Positions 32,439 to 45,090 are shown, numbered from the stretch's first letter. The stretch is DNA of 64,000 bases from Costus lasius (GCA_027563935.2 CM050450.1:6059957-6123956); one strand, 5' to 3'. Notes: generated by a model not told the origin, from the sequence alone. Translations and numbers: made by a program.

Positions 32439-35400
32439 ATGCAGAGAGGAGGCAGAGTACATCCGGATTGCATCAACGCTTCTAATCCCTACCACGAGTG
32501 TGTTGAGTACTGCTTCAAGCGAGTCGCCGAAGCCAAATCTTGCACCGACGAAGGTATTACTCCTCTTTTTTCTTCTCTGCTGTTAATGTTCTTTTGGTGG
32601 TTCATATGGTATTCCTATTTTCTTCCTTTAATAGAAGCACAGGGTTTTGTAGAAGAGTGAGGCATTCAATGATTATTCAGGCCTACCTTCATCTGCCTGC
32701 TCTTATTTTTCATCGGAAAGATTCACATGGAAGTAATTAATTTTTCTTCGGAAAGATTCACATAGAAGTAATTAAATATTTTGTCCGAAATTATTTCAGG
32801 GGAGAGTAAAAGCTGCGTGAAGGAGCCAGAGGAGAGAACTGTGCACCCGGATTGCATTAATGCCTCTAATCCCTATCATGAGTGCAGCGAGTACTGTTTT
32901 AAAAGGATTGCAGACGAGAAGGATCGGACAGTGAGGAATCAATCAGGTTTGTTTTCACTCTATGTTTTGTAAATGAAATTCTTATTCCTACGCTGAAATT
33001 AGTGCAGAATTTTCTTTTCTCTAAATGCAAGAGGGAAAATTGTGTGCTTTACGTTACTTATTCTATTTACCATGATGTGCTTTGACGGAATTGTTCTATG
33101 TTATTGCCATGTTGCTCAAAATTGTACAGAAGACTTTAGCACTAGATTTTATCCTTCTACTTTCTAAAAGACTAGAAAGTAATTCTGTTTAAAAGACTTT
33201 AGCACTGGATTTTATCCTTCTACTTTCTGCAAGTAGAAAAAATAGTACTATAATTTACAGTACAAACTAGCTATTTTTTCTCAAATCAATCTCAAAGGTT
33301 ATAACATATGATGGTTTTGCTTTCAAAAAAACCAACTTTTTGAGACTAAAATGTTTCCAATTGTCCATGAGTCAATTTTCTTGATGCTGGATCGAACTCC
33401 CTTTCATCTTTATATAGTGACTATTTTTATGAATGCCACGGTGGAGATTGGCTTGAATTACTAGGCTTACCTTTGATTAGCTTGGCATCTAAAAGAAATT
33501 CCATCTTCTCCCATGAGCAAATATGCTTGGGCAGTTAACATCTGATAAAAGTTGAAGAAGAGCTAAGACAAGAGATAAACAAATAGAAAGTCCTTTACAG
33601 GAATGAGGCATTCGCAGATATTGAGCAGAAAATTGGTGAGAGAATTAGGTCTGCACAACTTGACCAGAACCAATTGTACAGGACGATAAACATGTGCATG
33701 CATATGTAGAATGAACTGGAATATTTGAGTGACAGATTGAGATAAACTTACCTAGCAAAAAATAAAAAACTAGGGTGGAAATAAGAAAATAAAATATTAT
33801 TTAATAAAAGGAGTTAAATAGATAGGAAGTACATGTGCTCTATTTTACTTGCTCTTCAAGAACATGTACTTTCTATTCTTTTTCTATAGCTGCTATCTTA
33901 ACAAATAAGTTTCCATATAAATACACTGACCTCTTAAATAGCTCGACTAATTGCAAATTTGCAATAACAATGATCACAAGTTGTATTTTGATTGTGCATG
34001 CATTTTCATGATGGAGTTATCTTTTCCAAACAGATTGATTACAAGCTTTCTGAATTCTTAAAATAGACTACCCTATGTTTTTATGTACAATCCATGATCC
34101 GAATGCCCCTTTTCTTGTATGCTTAGTGCATCTAGGCTACTTGCCTTTAGTCAAGGATTGAATTCTTGCGTTCTAGTAATTTGATACTATATGGTCCTGT
34201 AACATTTATTATATGATATGTTTGAAAAAAAGTGCGTTTCATGATATTCATTGTGAATTGTGGCCCACGTTTCAGATGCCTGACAATTTTAATGCAGCAC
34301 TTTCTTGATTTTGCTTGTTTTGTAGTCTGCTTGTTCTGCTACCCTGATAATAAAATGAATTTAATTCTAGATATGCGACCAGAAGACGGTGCTCCTTCCT
34401 CTTTTAATGGCTCTGACCTGAATGATTTCCACTCTGAGCAAAGGATGATTCTGATGATACCACTAATGTGCAGAATGATTCTGAATCTGGCCTTCCACAT
34501 CTTACTGGGAAGCAGAAGAAATTGTTTGAGTTGAGATTAAAAATGGTAATATAACCGTCAGTTCTTGTTTTTCATGCTTGATAAGTGTTGCCGTATTATG
34601 TTTTGTCCCCAAATTTCTTTATATTATGATGCTGTGTTTGCAGAATGAAGCAAGAAGGCCAATCAAATGGCAATGGTAGCAGAAAAGAAGAAAATGGAAG
34701 CTCCATCTGAGTCACGGGGCATTTCCAAACAGAAATGGATTGACGAAAGGAAGAAAATGATTGGGAAGCTACTTGATTCGAATGGTTTGGATATGTCACA
34801 AGCCTACATGCTTGATACACAAGAGACGGCTGAAGCAAAGTATAAGAAGTGGGAAAAGGATCCTGCACCTTATGGTTGGGATGGTAAGCTATAATGATCT
34901 ATATCACATTTGATTGTGGTTCATAACTACCATTTTCATCTAAGTATTCGTGAGATTCTCAGGTCATTACTTAAATTGATGTTACCTACTCAATTTGATT
35001 TGACTGTTTGGTTCCACGCGGGTTTAGTTTCTGAGTCTGTTAGATTGTTATAATTTCTCGCGCTTTGCTCCTTTTCAAATAGTATTTAATGATTGATTGG
35101 TGCTAATGATGGACCATTGCATAATGTATGTTTCCTTTCCTGTTCTGCAATGGAGAATTGGAGATATGTAATTCAGCAGAGTGATATCTACAGGAAGCAA
35201 GATTGCTAATGCTTGGTGATGTTATTCCAATTCTGTATAAGAATGCACTGATTGTGTTTATCATTATTTCAACCCAATCTTTGCAGTGGTATCGGTGATT
35301 TCCATGTGTGGTATCTGTTTGTGCACTTCTATTTATTGCATGAAACTCAGAAAATCTAATATTTTCTTGGCTGTTCAATTCTTTACAGTTTTCAACCAGA

Positions 35401-35857
35401 AAACCCTATACGATGCTCACAAAAAGCGGACGAAGAACATCGAGCGTGATATGGAGGCATATAACAAGGCAAAGGAAGCTGACCCAGATTTTTATCGCGA
35501 GGCTTCTAGTCTTCAATATGGAAAGGTGCGCCCATAATACATGCCAACGCACAATCACAATACGGTGAAAAGTATATTAATTACTGATCTGGCACGGCCT
35601 ATTTCATTGTGTAGGAAACAAAGATCCCCGAGGAAAACATTGATCGAATGGTGAAGAAGTTCCAGGACAGGGACGCTAAGCGCAAGTCATTTAGCAGGCG
35701 GCGGAAGTTCCACGAAGAGAAAGACATTGATTCAATTAATGATAGGAATGAGCACTTCAATAAGAAGATTGAAAGGGCTTTTGGAAAATACACTCTGGAG
35801 ATCAAGAACAATTTAGAAAGGAGACTGCTCTGCCAGACTAGTTTACTCATCTTCTAA
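32439..35857 (+). CDS. SYF2: Pre-mRNA splicing factor SYF2, with three 1-nt frameshifts
   Basis: Spliceosome-associated protein of the Prp19/NTC complex. Exons: 32439-32553, 32800-32946, 34371-34545 (or from 34439), 34644-34883, 35389-35525 and 35615-35857, all GT-AG. ATG 32439 is the first in frame. Two N-terminal copies of HPDCINASNPYHEC..YCFKR are seen, then LTGKQKKLFELRLKM, KKKMEAPSESRGISKQKW, AYMLDTQETAEAKYKKWEKD and FHEEKDIDSINDRNEHFNKK, all hallmarks of plant SYF2. One A is missing near 34440 (exon 3), near 34655 (exon 4) and near 35826 (exon 6). The last replaces the expected end with RLLCQTSLLIF; the family-like stop is the TAG at 35839. Starting exon 3 at 34439 avoids the first shift but not the others. 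Either a damaged gene or homopolymer errors in the assembly. Confidence 0.92.
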
Positions 35858-37020
35858 GGCCTTGTATCATATGCTTTGAATCTTGCAACAATGTATTATT
35901 GGCATGAATTACTTTGAAGTGACATCTGTACCGTTTGGGAATGCCAAGTGTAGTGAATTGTATGCATGGATTCTGTAGCTATTACGAGGGAGCAGAGAAT
36001 GTCATGGTTCACAATTGATTTTACTTCTGATTTGATGAATTTAGCTCTTTGAGTCGGTATTTTTATATGCTTGTTTCTGCTTAATTTGCTATGTTTTTCT
36101 TTAATTTTTTTTGTCAAATTCCTTGGTTCAAATTTTGAATTAAAGCTGAGAATAGTAGTGATGAACCATGTTGGGCAACTATTTCTTCTTCCCAATTTGC
36201 TCTATGGTTCGTTCTAAATATTTTGAAGGTGAACGGTGCTCTGAAGAAATTTCTATTTCTCACTTATTCTGTCGACGTATTTAACACATTATATCTGCTT
36301 CTGTTTTGCTGCTTCAGCTACAAGAAATTGGATCCTGATGGTGACGACGCAGGTTTGTTTGTGGTTTCCCCTTGAGACGAGGGCCATCGGCGCCGGCCCA
36401 TGGTCATCCGCCACATTTAAAAGGTGCTGAGCTCCTCTGAACCGTTCTGGCTTCTGCTTCCGATAAATTGAGTCCTTTCTTTCATTTTTTACTCGCTTCA
36501 GTGCCTAGATTTCGAATTTTTTGGTCGGAACTCGCGCGTCAAATCCGTCATCTCCGTACTGTCTGCGCCGTTTCCAAGGTATTCGATGAGATGATGGATT
36601 GTGGCTTGGTATTTGCAACTTTGATCACGTTTTAGCTTCATTTCTGGTGTTGATTTGATTGATCGATCGATTGCCTATTGGCTTGGTAGCTGAATAGGGA
36701 GGACATTGCAACGATCGATGTACTCTGAGATACATTTTCGTTTGATTGAGGTGAAACAATGGAAAATTTTTCGCGAGATGTTCACCTCGTTGCGTCAATA
36801 GTTCAAATATTTGCAAAATTAGACCGACTACTGAAAGTAGTGAACAAGATAATGTAACAAGTTATGTAATTGTTTGGTGTATTATTATTAGACATATATA
36901 ATTCGAATTTTTAGTTTATTGAAAGTCAAATACTTTATAATCACGTCTGGATTAATTCTCTTTACATTTTAAAAGTTTTTATATCACAACACATAAACAA
37001 GGAGGAACTATATTAATGCT
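35858..37020. other. SYF2 3' flank and intergenic DNA
   Basis: 3' UTR of SYF2, then sequence without a supported gene. A GC-richer patch at 36320-36420 reads partly open but has no recognisable product. Confidence 0.5.
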
Positions 37021-37283
37021 GTGTTTAATAGAAAAGAAAATAAAAGGAAATGGAAGGAGAATAGGAAGGAAATCATTTTAGACTTGTTTAATAAAAAGAA
37101 TAGAAAATAAGAATGGAAAATGAAACGGGAAAGTTGGATGGAAAGATGGATTTGACATGAAAGAATCTACACTCACCCTCTCGGCTCTCGCCCAATCTCT
37201 CACGAGTCCCGATCTCCCGCGCCTCATCACTGTCGTCGCCGTCGCCTCTCTCCCTCTCTCGCTCACTCTCTCGCCTGCTCGCT

Positions 37284-38128
37284 ATGAATCGTAGGATTCG
37301 GAGCCCAAATGCGAAGTTCTCGTCCCACCTCCCGGATAGAGGAGCACCTTCATCGAGAATCAGCAGCGCCAGATCCCTTCGGTCCGTCGCCCTCCACCGC
37401 CTCACTCCGCTGTCCTCCCCTTCCTCCACGGCCCTGGGGTTCAGTATATATGAAGGTAAGCAAAGTTTTCTTAGTATATATGAAGGTATTGATGTCCGCA
37501 TATGTAAACTGGAAATTAAGCGCACTGTGATCAAGCAGAAGAAGGACAAGATTGGAGAAAGAGTGGCAAAACTTCAGCAACTAATCTCACCTTTTGGAAA
37601 GGTAGGAACAGACAATTTTTGCTTGAATCAATCTGTAATAATAGTTGAACCAAAGTAAATAAGGATAAGAGTTGTTTTTTTTTCTACAGTCGGACACTGC
37701 ATTTGTGCTTTCAGAGGCCACTACCTACATTAGGTGCCTCCATAATCAAATTCAGGTCACAGTCTTCACTCTTGCTCAATTGGATTCATGATGATGCTTT
37801 CATGCTTTCAACACTCTTCTATTTGTGACAATTGCAGGTGCTGAGTACCCCATACCTCCAGACGAGCACAGTGGCAAGGCAAATGGAGGTGAGTTGTTTC
37901 TTCTATCAGTTAGTCGTTGAAACATTCTGCAAAACTCTCAGTTTTCTGAAAAATATTCAAGGATTCATCATATAGTATTAATTCTCTTGTGATCTGATCT
38001 AGGAAGGTGATTACTGCAGCCTCGGAAGCCGTGGCCTCTGCCTCATGCCTGTAGCCTCCACCCTCGGATTGCTCAAAGTAATGGAGCTGAGCCACACAAG
38101 TAGAAGAGTTCAATTAACCTGCTCGTGA
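37284..38128 (+). CDS. bHLH-type transcription factor, short (bHLH68/112-like)
   Basis: Four exons: 37284-37601, 37690-37755, 37838-37888 and 38003-38128, with GT-AG introns and one frame of 186 residues. The helix-loop-helix is spread over exons as in this plant subfamily: KQKKDKIGERVAKLQQLISP, FGK|SDTAFVLSEATTYIRCLHNQIQ, VLSTPYLQ, followed by the subfamily tail GDYCSLGSRGLCLMPV. The basic region lacks the classical His-Glu-Arg E-box contacts, as usual in this group. Unlike typical members (300 residues or more), the N-terminal ~85 residues are Arg/Ser-rich and show no family similarity; they include a duplicated SIYEG from a ~30 bp tandem repeat holding GTAAGC, a possible splice donor. The first exon may therefore be wrong, or the gene may have lost its original 5' end. 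The leader before the ATG is CT-rich. Confidence 0.72.
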
Positions 38129-39860
38129 CTGAATCTGCCAGTTGAGTTGCAATTAATTTGTTTGCTAGCTGTTTGACTCAATTCATTCCTTCAATTGATC
38201 TAAGAATTCAAAAGTACAATGAAACTCGTCGATCATAAATAGCATCAGAGTTGCTTAATTAGAAAGATCAGTAGTCTTTGTAACCAATGATCTGTATTTG
38301 GTGTGTACTTCTGTTAAACATACTTGTAGATCTGGTTGAGAGAAAAGTTGTAACTTGGTTTAAGCTATATCATTCTGAGACTTCGTTTTAATTCTGACAA
38401 GTATTATCTGATTCATGGTCTTAACCTTGAATGCTTGTTTTGGCAAAGATTTATTTACTGGTTCATCACAGAATATTGTTTCAAGCATGATAGATTCTAC
38501 ACTAAACATATGAAGGGAGTAGTTCTGAATATCTGCTACAGATAAACAAGACTATGCAGAGTTCAAACTGTTTGAAGTAGCTCAAAGAATGCAATTCCTG
38601 CTAATAAAATAACATCAGCAATCTGACAAATATTCTTCTCCTTCCCATTTTACATGAATGAAATTTCCTACTGAACAACAGTGGATGGTTGTTTTCAGCA
38701 GTAGAAGCTATTGAGCTGGTTCTCGCTTGAATTTTCTGATCTGGATGCAACCTGCATCAACATTCACGCTTAGGTGTTATTTGTATTACATACTTGACTG
38801 AGATTTTGTGTTGATGATGGTGGTAAGCATGATGTGTCATTCTGTATTACATACTTAACTTTGTGTTATGTTGACAAACTGTTATTGGCCTTATGGAACC
38901 TATGAATTTGGTTCAGCCTCTTGGTGCTATTGTTTTTTAAGTGAATATACATATACTTTCTCCTTGCCACTATATATACAATGGATCGATCATGATCATT
39001 GAAGTAATATATATAATTGTATTTCTTCATAGTTGAATTATATGAAAAAGAAAGAAAAAAAGAAAATAGAATAATGAACTGTCCAAATCTAATATATATA
39101 ATTGTATCTTCTTCGTTAAATTCTAATTTTTGCATTAGTATGAATACTCAAAAATATAAACTCAAAAATATCAGGGAATTTGGGACTCATATATTTAATT
39201 AATTTTATAGTATTTATTAATATTAAATAGAAATTTTTTTAATAATATTTAATGATACTTATATAATAAGAGTGTAAAAATAAAAGATAATTTGTTACAT
39301 TTGATAGTGCCAAGTAACAAATAATATCCATGATAATTTGTTCTTAAAAAATTGATTTAAATTTTATATATAAATAATATCCATGATAATTTGTTACATT
39401 TGATAGTGCCAAGTAGCAAATAATATCCATGAAAATTTATTCTTATTAAATGTCACCTAATTACCTTCTAATCGTATTATATAGTAAAGTATATAATACT
39501 ATTTGGACATGCAGTTATATTCATTTTAATATATAGATGTGGGGTCAAAAAGTATTATATGTTAAAATGTAATGACCTTTTCAAATTCACCTTAAATTAA
39601 TAAGGCTTATTGTTTAATGGGTTCTGGCTTCCAATGAGCGCAAGGACTCATTCTTAATTACCCCTAAAATTATGGAACCTTTGATTAAGAGATCTATACT
39701 ATGAAATGAAATACAAAGACTGAACAATTTTATTGATAAACTTTATCAAAATACATAATTTTGCATGATGCATAAGTGATGGAAGCAAAGAGTCTTTGTC
39801 AACTTAGGCAGCTTTATATTTGTCAAATGTTTAGTCTTACGACAGTTTATTAAGTGTTTG
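38129..39860. other. Intergenic AT-rich DNA with short repeats
   Basis: No gene. A ~50 bp segment (ATAATTTGTTACATTTGATA...CAAATAATATCCATG) occurs twice, at ~39285-39333 and ~39378-39431. Confidence 0.6.
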
Positions 39861-39864
39861 AATC

Positions 39865-40690
39865 CGGGATAATATCCGGCCTTGGCAGCATGATGTCATA
39901 TTGAGAAACTACGCCTCAATGATAAACATCGACGTACATACCTCCCAAACAATATTCTATCGTAATGCATTAAGACATGTTGGATATTAGAATTTAGAAG
40001 ATCATCCAGCCTTGACGGCGTGTTGGATGTTTGATTTGGGAAAATTACCCGGCCTTGCGGCTTGTTGGATAATTTGATTTGGAGAATATTCGGTCTTACG
40101 ACTTGTTGGATATTTAAATTTGAGAGAATTATCCGGCCTTGCGGCTCATTGGATAATTTGAATTTCGGGAGATATCCGGCCTTGCGGCTTGTTAGATAAT
40201 TTGAATTTGGGAAAATATCCGGTCTTGCGACTTATTGGATATTTAAATTTTTGAAAATCATCTAGTCTCACGGCTTGTTGGATAATTTGAATTTGAAAAT
40301 ATCTGGTCTTGTGACTTGTTGGATATTTAAATTTGGAGAAAATTACCCGGCCTTGCGGCTTGTTGGATAATTTGAATTGGAAAATATCCGGTCTTGCGAC
40401 TTGTTGGATATTTTAAATTTGAAGAAAAACTACTCGATCTTGCGGCTTGTTGCATAATTTAATTTGGAAAATATCCGGTCTTGCGACTTGTTGGATATTT
40501 AAATTTGGAGAAAATTACCCGGCTTTGCAGCTTGTTGGATAATTTGAATTTGAAAATATCCGGCCTCACGGCTTGTTGGATATTTTGAGTTTGATTTGTG
40601 CTCGGCCTTAATGGCTTATGAGCATTTGATTCAGCATATGCTTGGCCTTGATAGCTTATGAGCATTTGATTGAGAATTGGTTGCTTTGGC
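39865..40690. repeat. Minisatellite, ~43 bp monomer, alternating subtypes
   Basis: About 14 monomers of the form CCGG(C/T)CTTGCG(G/A)CTTGTTGGATA followed by either ATTTGAATTTGG or TTTAAATTTGG. The two subtypes (CCTTGCGGC...ATAATTTG and TCTTGCGAC...ATATTTAAA) mostly alternate, giving a higher-order dimer of about 85 bp. Two more diverged units (CGGCCTTAATGGCTTATGAG) lie at 40600-40680. Confidence 0.9.
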
Positions 40691-40892
40691 TTTGACATGT
40701 AACTATTCCTTGATCATCTTGTTTTATATCCCCTTGAGGATATAGAAATTTGTCTTCTTGAAGGCGTGGAAATTCGTCCGTGGGATTTTGCTTTGTCATG
40801 ACAATGTTGCATACATAGTGTCATATTGAGGAGCTACGCTCCGATGACAAGCATCAACGTACGCATCTCCCAAATAATATTATACTATAATG
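39888..40892. repeat. Direct repeats flanking the minisatellite
   Basis: GTGTCATATTGAGGAGCTAC...CAACGTACGCATCTCCCAAA (~40818-40875) matches ~39894-39952 with about 80% identity. The pair brackets most of the minisatellite, so both may come from one mobile element or one larger tandem unit. Confidence 0.6.
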
Positions 40893-43800
40893 CGCCAAAG
40901 TGCAATGATAATTTCTTATAATATTTGTTGGTTAGATTGATTGCTATGATATTGAATTTGGTCAATTGGGCAAAGTCAAGCTTGTTATATAGATCAAGTC
41001 AGGCTCTATTCGCCACTGAACTAGTTATATTGAGTCACCCTTTTCTATTAAACTTTGGGTCAACCTATGCAGATAGTTGGGTTGGTGATTTGTGTCATTG
41101 TATTTACTTGAATAGACTTGTGTTGGGCCAACTATTGTAGCAAGATCGAGCCAAATGTGACTGAACTTACAATTTTGAGGCACGTTGGGCCCGCTATTTA
41201 ATGAGAACTGAGTTTAGAAATTTTTTGGTTTAGTTCAATGGTGGATTAGGTTGAACTGCATAGCAAAATCCGATCAGATCCAGATTCTAATTTTAGCCCG
41301 ATAACGTAATATGTATATATTTGCTTCTGTTTTTGGCAATGAATTGAATGGGTTGATCTTGATTCAACTCGAGGCAAACCAAACCAACATTATATTGGTG
41401 GTGCAAGTATCCTGTGATGATTTTGTCAGATAACGATAGCAGTAGACAACGGTAGCTGTCTGGGAATTAGTATTGATATGTGATAGTATCGGCTACATCA
41501 AAGGCGCTGAATGTTACGATGAAGTTGAACTCCACTGCAACTGCAACAACAATCTTAGAAACTTTGGTGGACGGACCACATGCGTCTAGCTTTGGTGATT
41601 TTGTTTCAATCCATGATTTGGTTGGCACTACAATCAGCTCATTGTTCAGCCTCTTCCACATGTTAGTGACAAGCTGCAATTGAGTGCGAACATTCTCCAG
41701 TTCCAGATTTTAACTGGGCCACAAGAGTTATGCGATTTATTTTAGCTATCTTAAGCTTCTATATACACTCATTCGGCTAGCATGGATATTGGCAGTTATA
41801 TACTTTGCATGAAGACACGTTCAACGTTCTATTCTAATTTTCCTATGTGTCAGATTGCAGCTTTCATTTGTTGAAGTCAGACTCCTCATTGAAGTGTCTG
41901 TAGAGAACATTACACGGAGCAGTTGCAATTTTTTACCGTCTGTCTATCTTTATTGAATGTCCATCTCCTCTTAAAAGATTCGGACAGAGCTTCTTGGTCA
42001 TTTTTAATTGCAAAGCGGGAGAGGGTTTACTTCCCAGTATCAAATCCTTGAGGTAGTGTATGATAACCGAACTCTCCTTTTTGCTTCCATATATCAACCA
42101 ATTGAAAGACAACATCCATGCGCTGCTGGAAGGATCTGTCAAAATTCACCTGCAAATTCAGTTCTAGTACGCTTACTGTTCTGTAAGATGTCTTTGGCAA
42201 GGTGTAGAAAAGGGAACTTTTCCTTTTGTAAACAATGGAATTGCTTACTTTCAATGCATTGCTGAGTGCTGTTGAGCTTAGACAGGTTATCCGCTGATAT
42301 ATGCTCATTAAAAACACTACTCATCATAGTAGCTACCCATCTCTTTAAAAGAAATATAGAAATTGCAAATGGATGTAAGTAGCGCATCCATATTTGTTAA
42401 AAGATTGAGATGGGCTGCAATATAAGATATATGCTGATTGTAGACGCATATAATACTTCTCGCCAGGAAGCATTGTGATGGATTAAAATGAGCTGAGCTG
42501 GACTTCAAGGCTGTTGGAAGATTTGGTTTTGGCATGTCGCAATTGTATCAAGCCAGAATAAGGCTGTTTGGCTTGACTGGGAATTTTGGGCTAATAGATT
42601 GTATAAGGCCCACTGGATCAATAGATACAATAAACTGAATCTGACAAAGCATATCCTGATTTTTTTCAATGTCCTTTTTTTTAATCCAGTCTCTCGGCTC
42701 CTTTTGTTTTTTCTTTTTACTCTCTTATTTTAGCTTCTCTTCTTTATCGCTTTCCTCTTTTTACCGGGCCTCTTTACCGAGCATGAATTTTTTTTAGTTA
42801 GTCTCCACAGCATCCCGACTGCCTTCTTTTTATTCTTTTCACCGAGCCAGAGTTTTGAGTCAATCTCCACCAAGTTTTTTTTAATCAACTGGCACCATTT
42901 CGAACGGTCTGATCTAATTAGACCAGAAACTTGGAATGCCAGATTAGATCCGGCCCATCGGATGGAGATCAGTAAATCCGACTGTTGGAAAGTAGAATTC
43001 TTTGCAAAATAGAGCTCCTTCTCCTTTCGCCTGCGACGGAGACGGACAAGGCTTGTGGTCGTTCGTCGTCCGGCGTTCGTTTGGCGAAGTTGCCTCGGGT
43101 GGGAATTCGACACACCAAGATTGACTGATGGCTGGATTCTGGGATCGATTGCTGGCGGATCGGCAGAGAGCGGACTCGAACAGGGTGGCTCGGGCGCAAA
43201 ATAGGGGTCGCCGGGGAATCTTTCGATTCCGGCGATCCTACCGTCAGCAAATCAATTGCTTCGGTCTATTAGTGCGCAAGAGGGGGGAGGATCATTCGCC
43301 AGAGTCTGAACTTCATCCGTCGGCTGGATGCGATCAACGGAGCAAAGTCTGGTGGAGTCAAGGATTCTGAAAAGAACTAAGTGACTCTTCATAAAATCCT
43401 TCAAATCCAATGATCTAATCGTCAGATGGTCAAATCATTGGACCAAGTGGTTCGCCATTGAGAGTATGAGGCATTTCCGGAGTTTGGTGGTGATCTACCG
43501 GCTGGATCATCGCTGGAGAAGTGTAGATCATGGGTTTAGTTTTTGGTGGAGTAGAGAAAAGAGGAACACGAGAGTATCGGATTTGTTTCTCTTCGAAGAC
43601 GATGCTCCAGCCTTCTCCCTTCTTTCTCTCTTTTTTTTTTATACGTGTCTCTTCCATTTCTTGTCGAAAGCTTGTTCCTCTCTCTCAATCTTTGCAGCTT
43701 CTTGCCCCCTCTAATTTTTATGTGCTGAATATCCCCAGCCAACCCTCAATTCCATTTTTTTTGTATTCTCCCCGTTCTTCCTCGCTTGTTCCTCTCTCTT

Positions 43801-44020
43801 TTTTTGGTTTTTTTAGGCCATCCCCCTATGCTGGCCTTGCCTCTATAAGCCTTCCTCCTTTGTATTTTTTTTTAAGTTCTCCTTCTTGGTCGCCCTCTAT
43901 TGTTGTCTCTCAATTCTGGAATTTTTTATGTTGCCTACGAATTCTTCCGCCGCTTCTTCTTGCCACTTTTGCCGAAATATTATTTTCTCAGCCTCTGTTG
44001 TCTCCTTTTTTTTTGCCTAT
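40893..44020. other. Gene-poor region with unassigned open stretches
   Basis: Minus-strand frames at 41467-41679, 42027-42317 and 42317-42535 look mildly coding (for example DRSFQQRMDVVFQLVDIWKQ) but I recognise no family and cannot join them with credible splice sites. The T-rich and GC-mixed 42650-44000 part has long pyrimidine runs and no supported product. Confidence 0.4.
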
Positions 44021-44026
44021 TGTCGT

Positions 44027-44278
44027 TGTCAGGGTTGTGGCCGATGATGATAGCATAATCGTCGGAGGCACGAGCAAATACGCCACGGTCTTCGACGTGG
44101 TGCTCGACGTTGCAGATGATCGAACCCTCCAGGATGGAGCAGAGGGGAAGGATGTTGCGAATCATTTGGGAGGCCTTGCGGTCAAAGTAAATGAACTGGG
44201 CAGTGTAGATGCCCTCGGCGGAGATAAATAGCTCCTTCTGGACCTTGTACCGGAAGGGATGGCAGAAGATGGCGCTTG
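44027..44278 (-). pseudogene. Ribosomal protein uL2 (RPL8) fragment
   Basis: About 84 codons in one frame match the middle of cytosolic ribosomal protein uL2: [75 protein letters not shown]- and C-terminal parts of the ~260-residue protein are missing and no introns are seen, so this is a truncated retro-copy or captured fragment. After the similarity ends an A-run follows (AGGCAAAAAAAAAGG on the minus strand). Confidence 0.85.
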
Positions 44279-44469
44279 TGGGGGGCTTTTCGCGGTTGTC
44301 TCGAAGTCGACGAAGGCAGCTGCAGTAGCTGACTTGGAGGAAGTGACAGTAGTACGAATTGGAAAGGAGTAGCTGTGGATGTTACAATGTTAGCTCCGAA
44401 GATCGGACCTTTGGCTCTTGCCGAAGAAGGTTGGAGAGGACATCGCCAAGGAGACAGCCGAGGATTGGA

Positions 44470-44830
44470 AGTATGGGTGTCAATGGGTATCTGACTGGAT
44501 TCGTTCTATTTATGATGAGTTTAAATATCTGATTAGTCAATTGGGTCGGATTTAGGTTTACTCTCAAGGTACCGCGGATATTTAATATCTGATTATATAT
44601 AATAAAAAATAAAATTTTATATTTATATATATTTATATAATAAAATAATTTTTAATAAATATATTTATTATTAATAATATTATTTTATAATTATATTTTA
44701 TAAAAATAATTTAAAAATCTATTTAAAAATAAATATTTTAATTTACCGACTCGGATTTAGTCAAGTTTGAGTCGAGTCAGATCGGGTTCGAATTTAGCCA
44801 AAAAATATAAGTACATCTGTTGACATCTCT
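44470..44830. repeat. AT-rich repeat with GGGTC/GGATTTAG-type ends
   Basis: GGGTATCTGACTGGATTC..., an AT-rich core of TATTTATATA runs, and an end with GAGTCGAGTCAGATCGGGTTCG. Similar in style to the block at 2255-2790. Likely an old DNA-transposon derivative; class uncertain. Confidence 0.35.
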
Positions 44831-44928
44831 AATTGGAAGGACCTTCGAGTTACCGTCAAACTTAAGCTCGCCCCCTCACAGTTCTTCCTCGCTTCTCAGG
44901 CCGCATCCCCTTTTATTCTGATGGCTAT

Positions 44929-45090
44929 GCTGCCTTTTATTGCCGAGATCCACAATCACCATAAATGACAATGAATTATTTTTCTAATGCCCTTTTGATT
45001 TCTGATTGATGCGCTGCCTTTTATTGCCAAGATCCACAATCACCATAAATGACAATGAATTATTTCCTAGTGGCCATTTGATTGATTCCC
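44929..45090. repeat. Tandem duplication, 84 bp period
   Basis: GCTGCCTTTTATTGCC(G/A)AGA followed by TCCACAATCACCATAAATGA occurs twice, 84 bp apart, with few differences. Confidence 0.9.

Noticed and set aside
39865..40690. Possible CRISPR-like array
   Set aside because: Regular repeats, but monomers are contiguous and variable with no unique spacers, and this is plant nuclear DNA: a minisatellite.
41467..42535. Possible multi-exon minus-strand gene
   Set aside because: Separate frames look mildly coding, but no splice sites join them into a recognisable protein.
43530..44231. 233-codon plus-strand frame starting in a T-rich region
   Set aside because: Phe/Leu/Ser/Pro translation of pyrimidine runs; its C-terminal part is the complement of the uL2 fragment.
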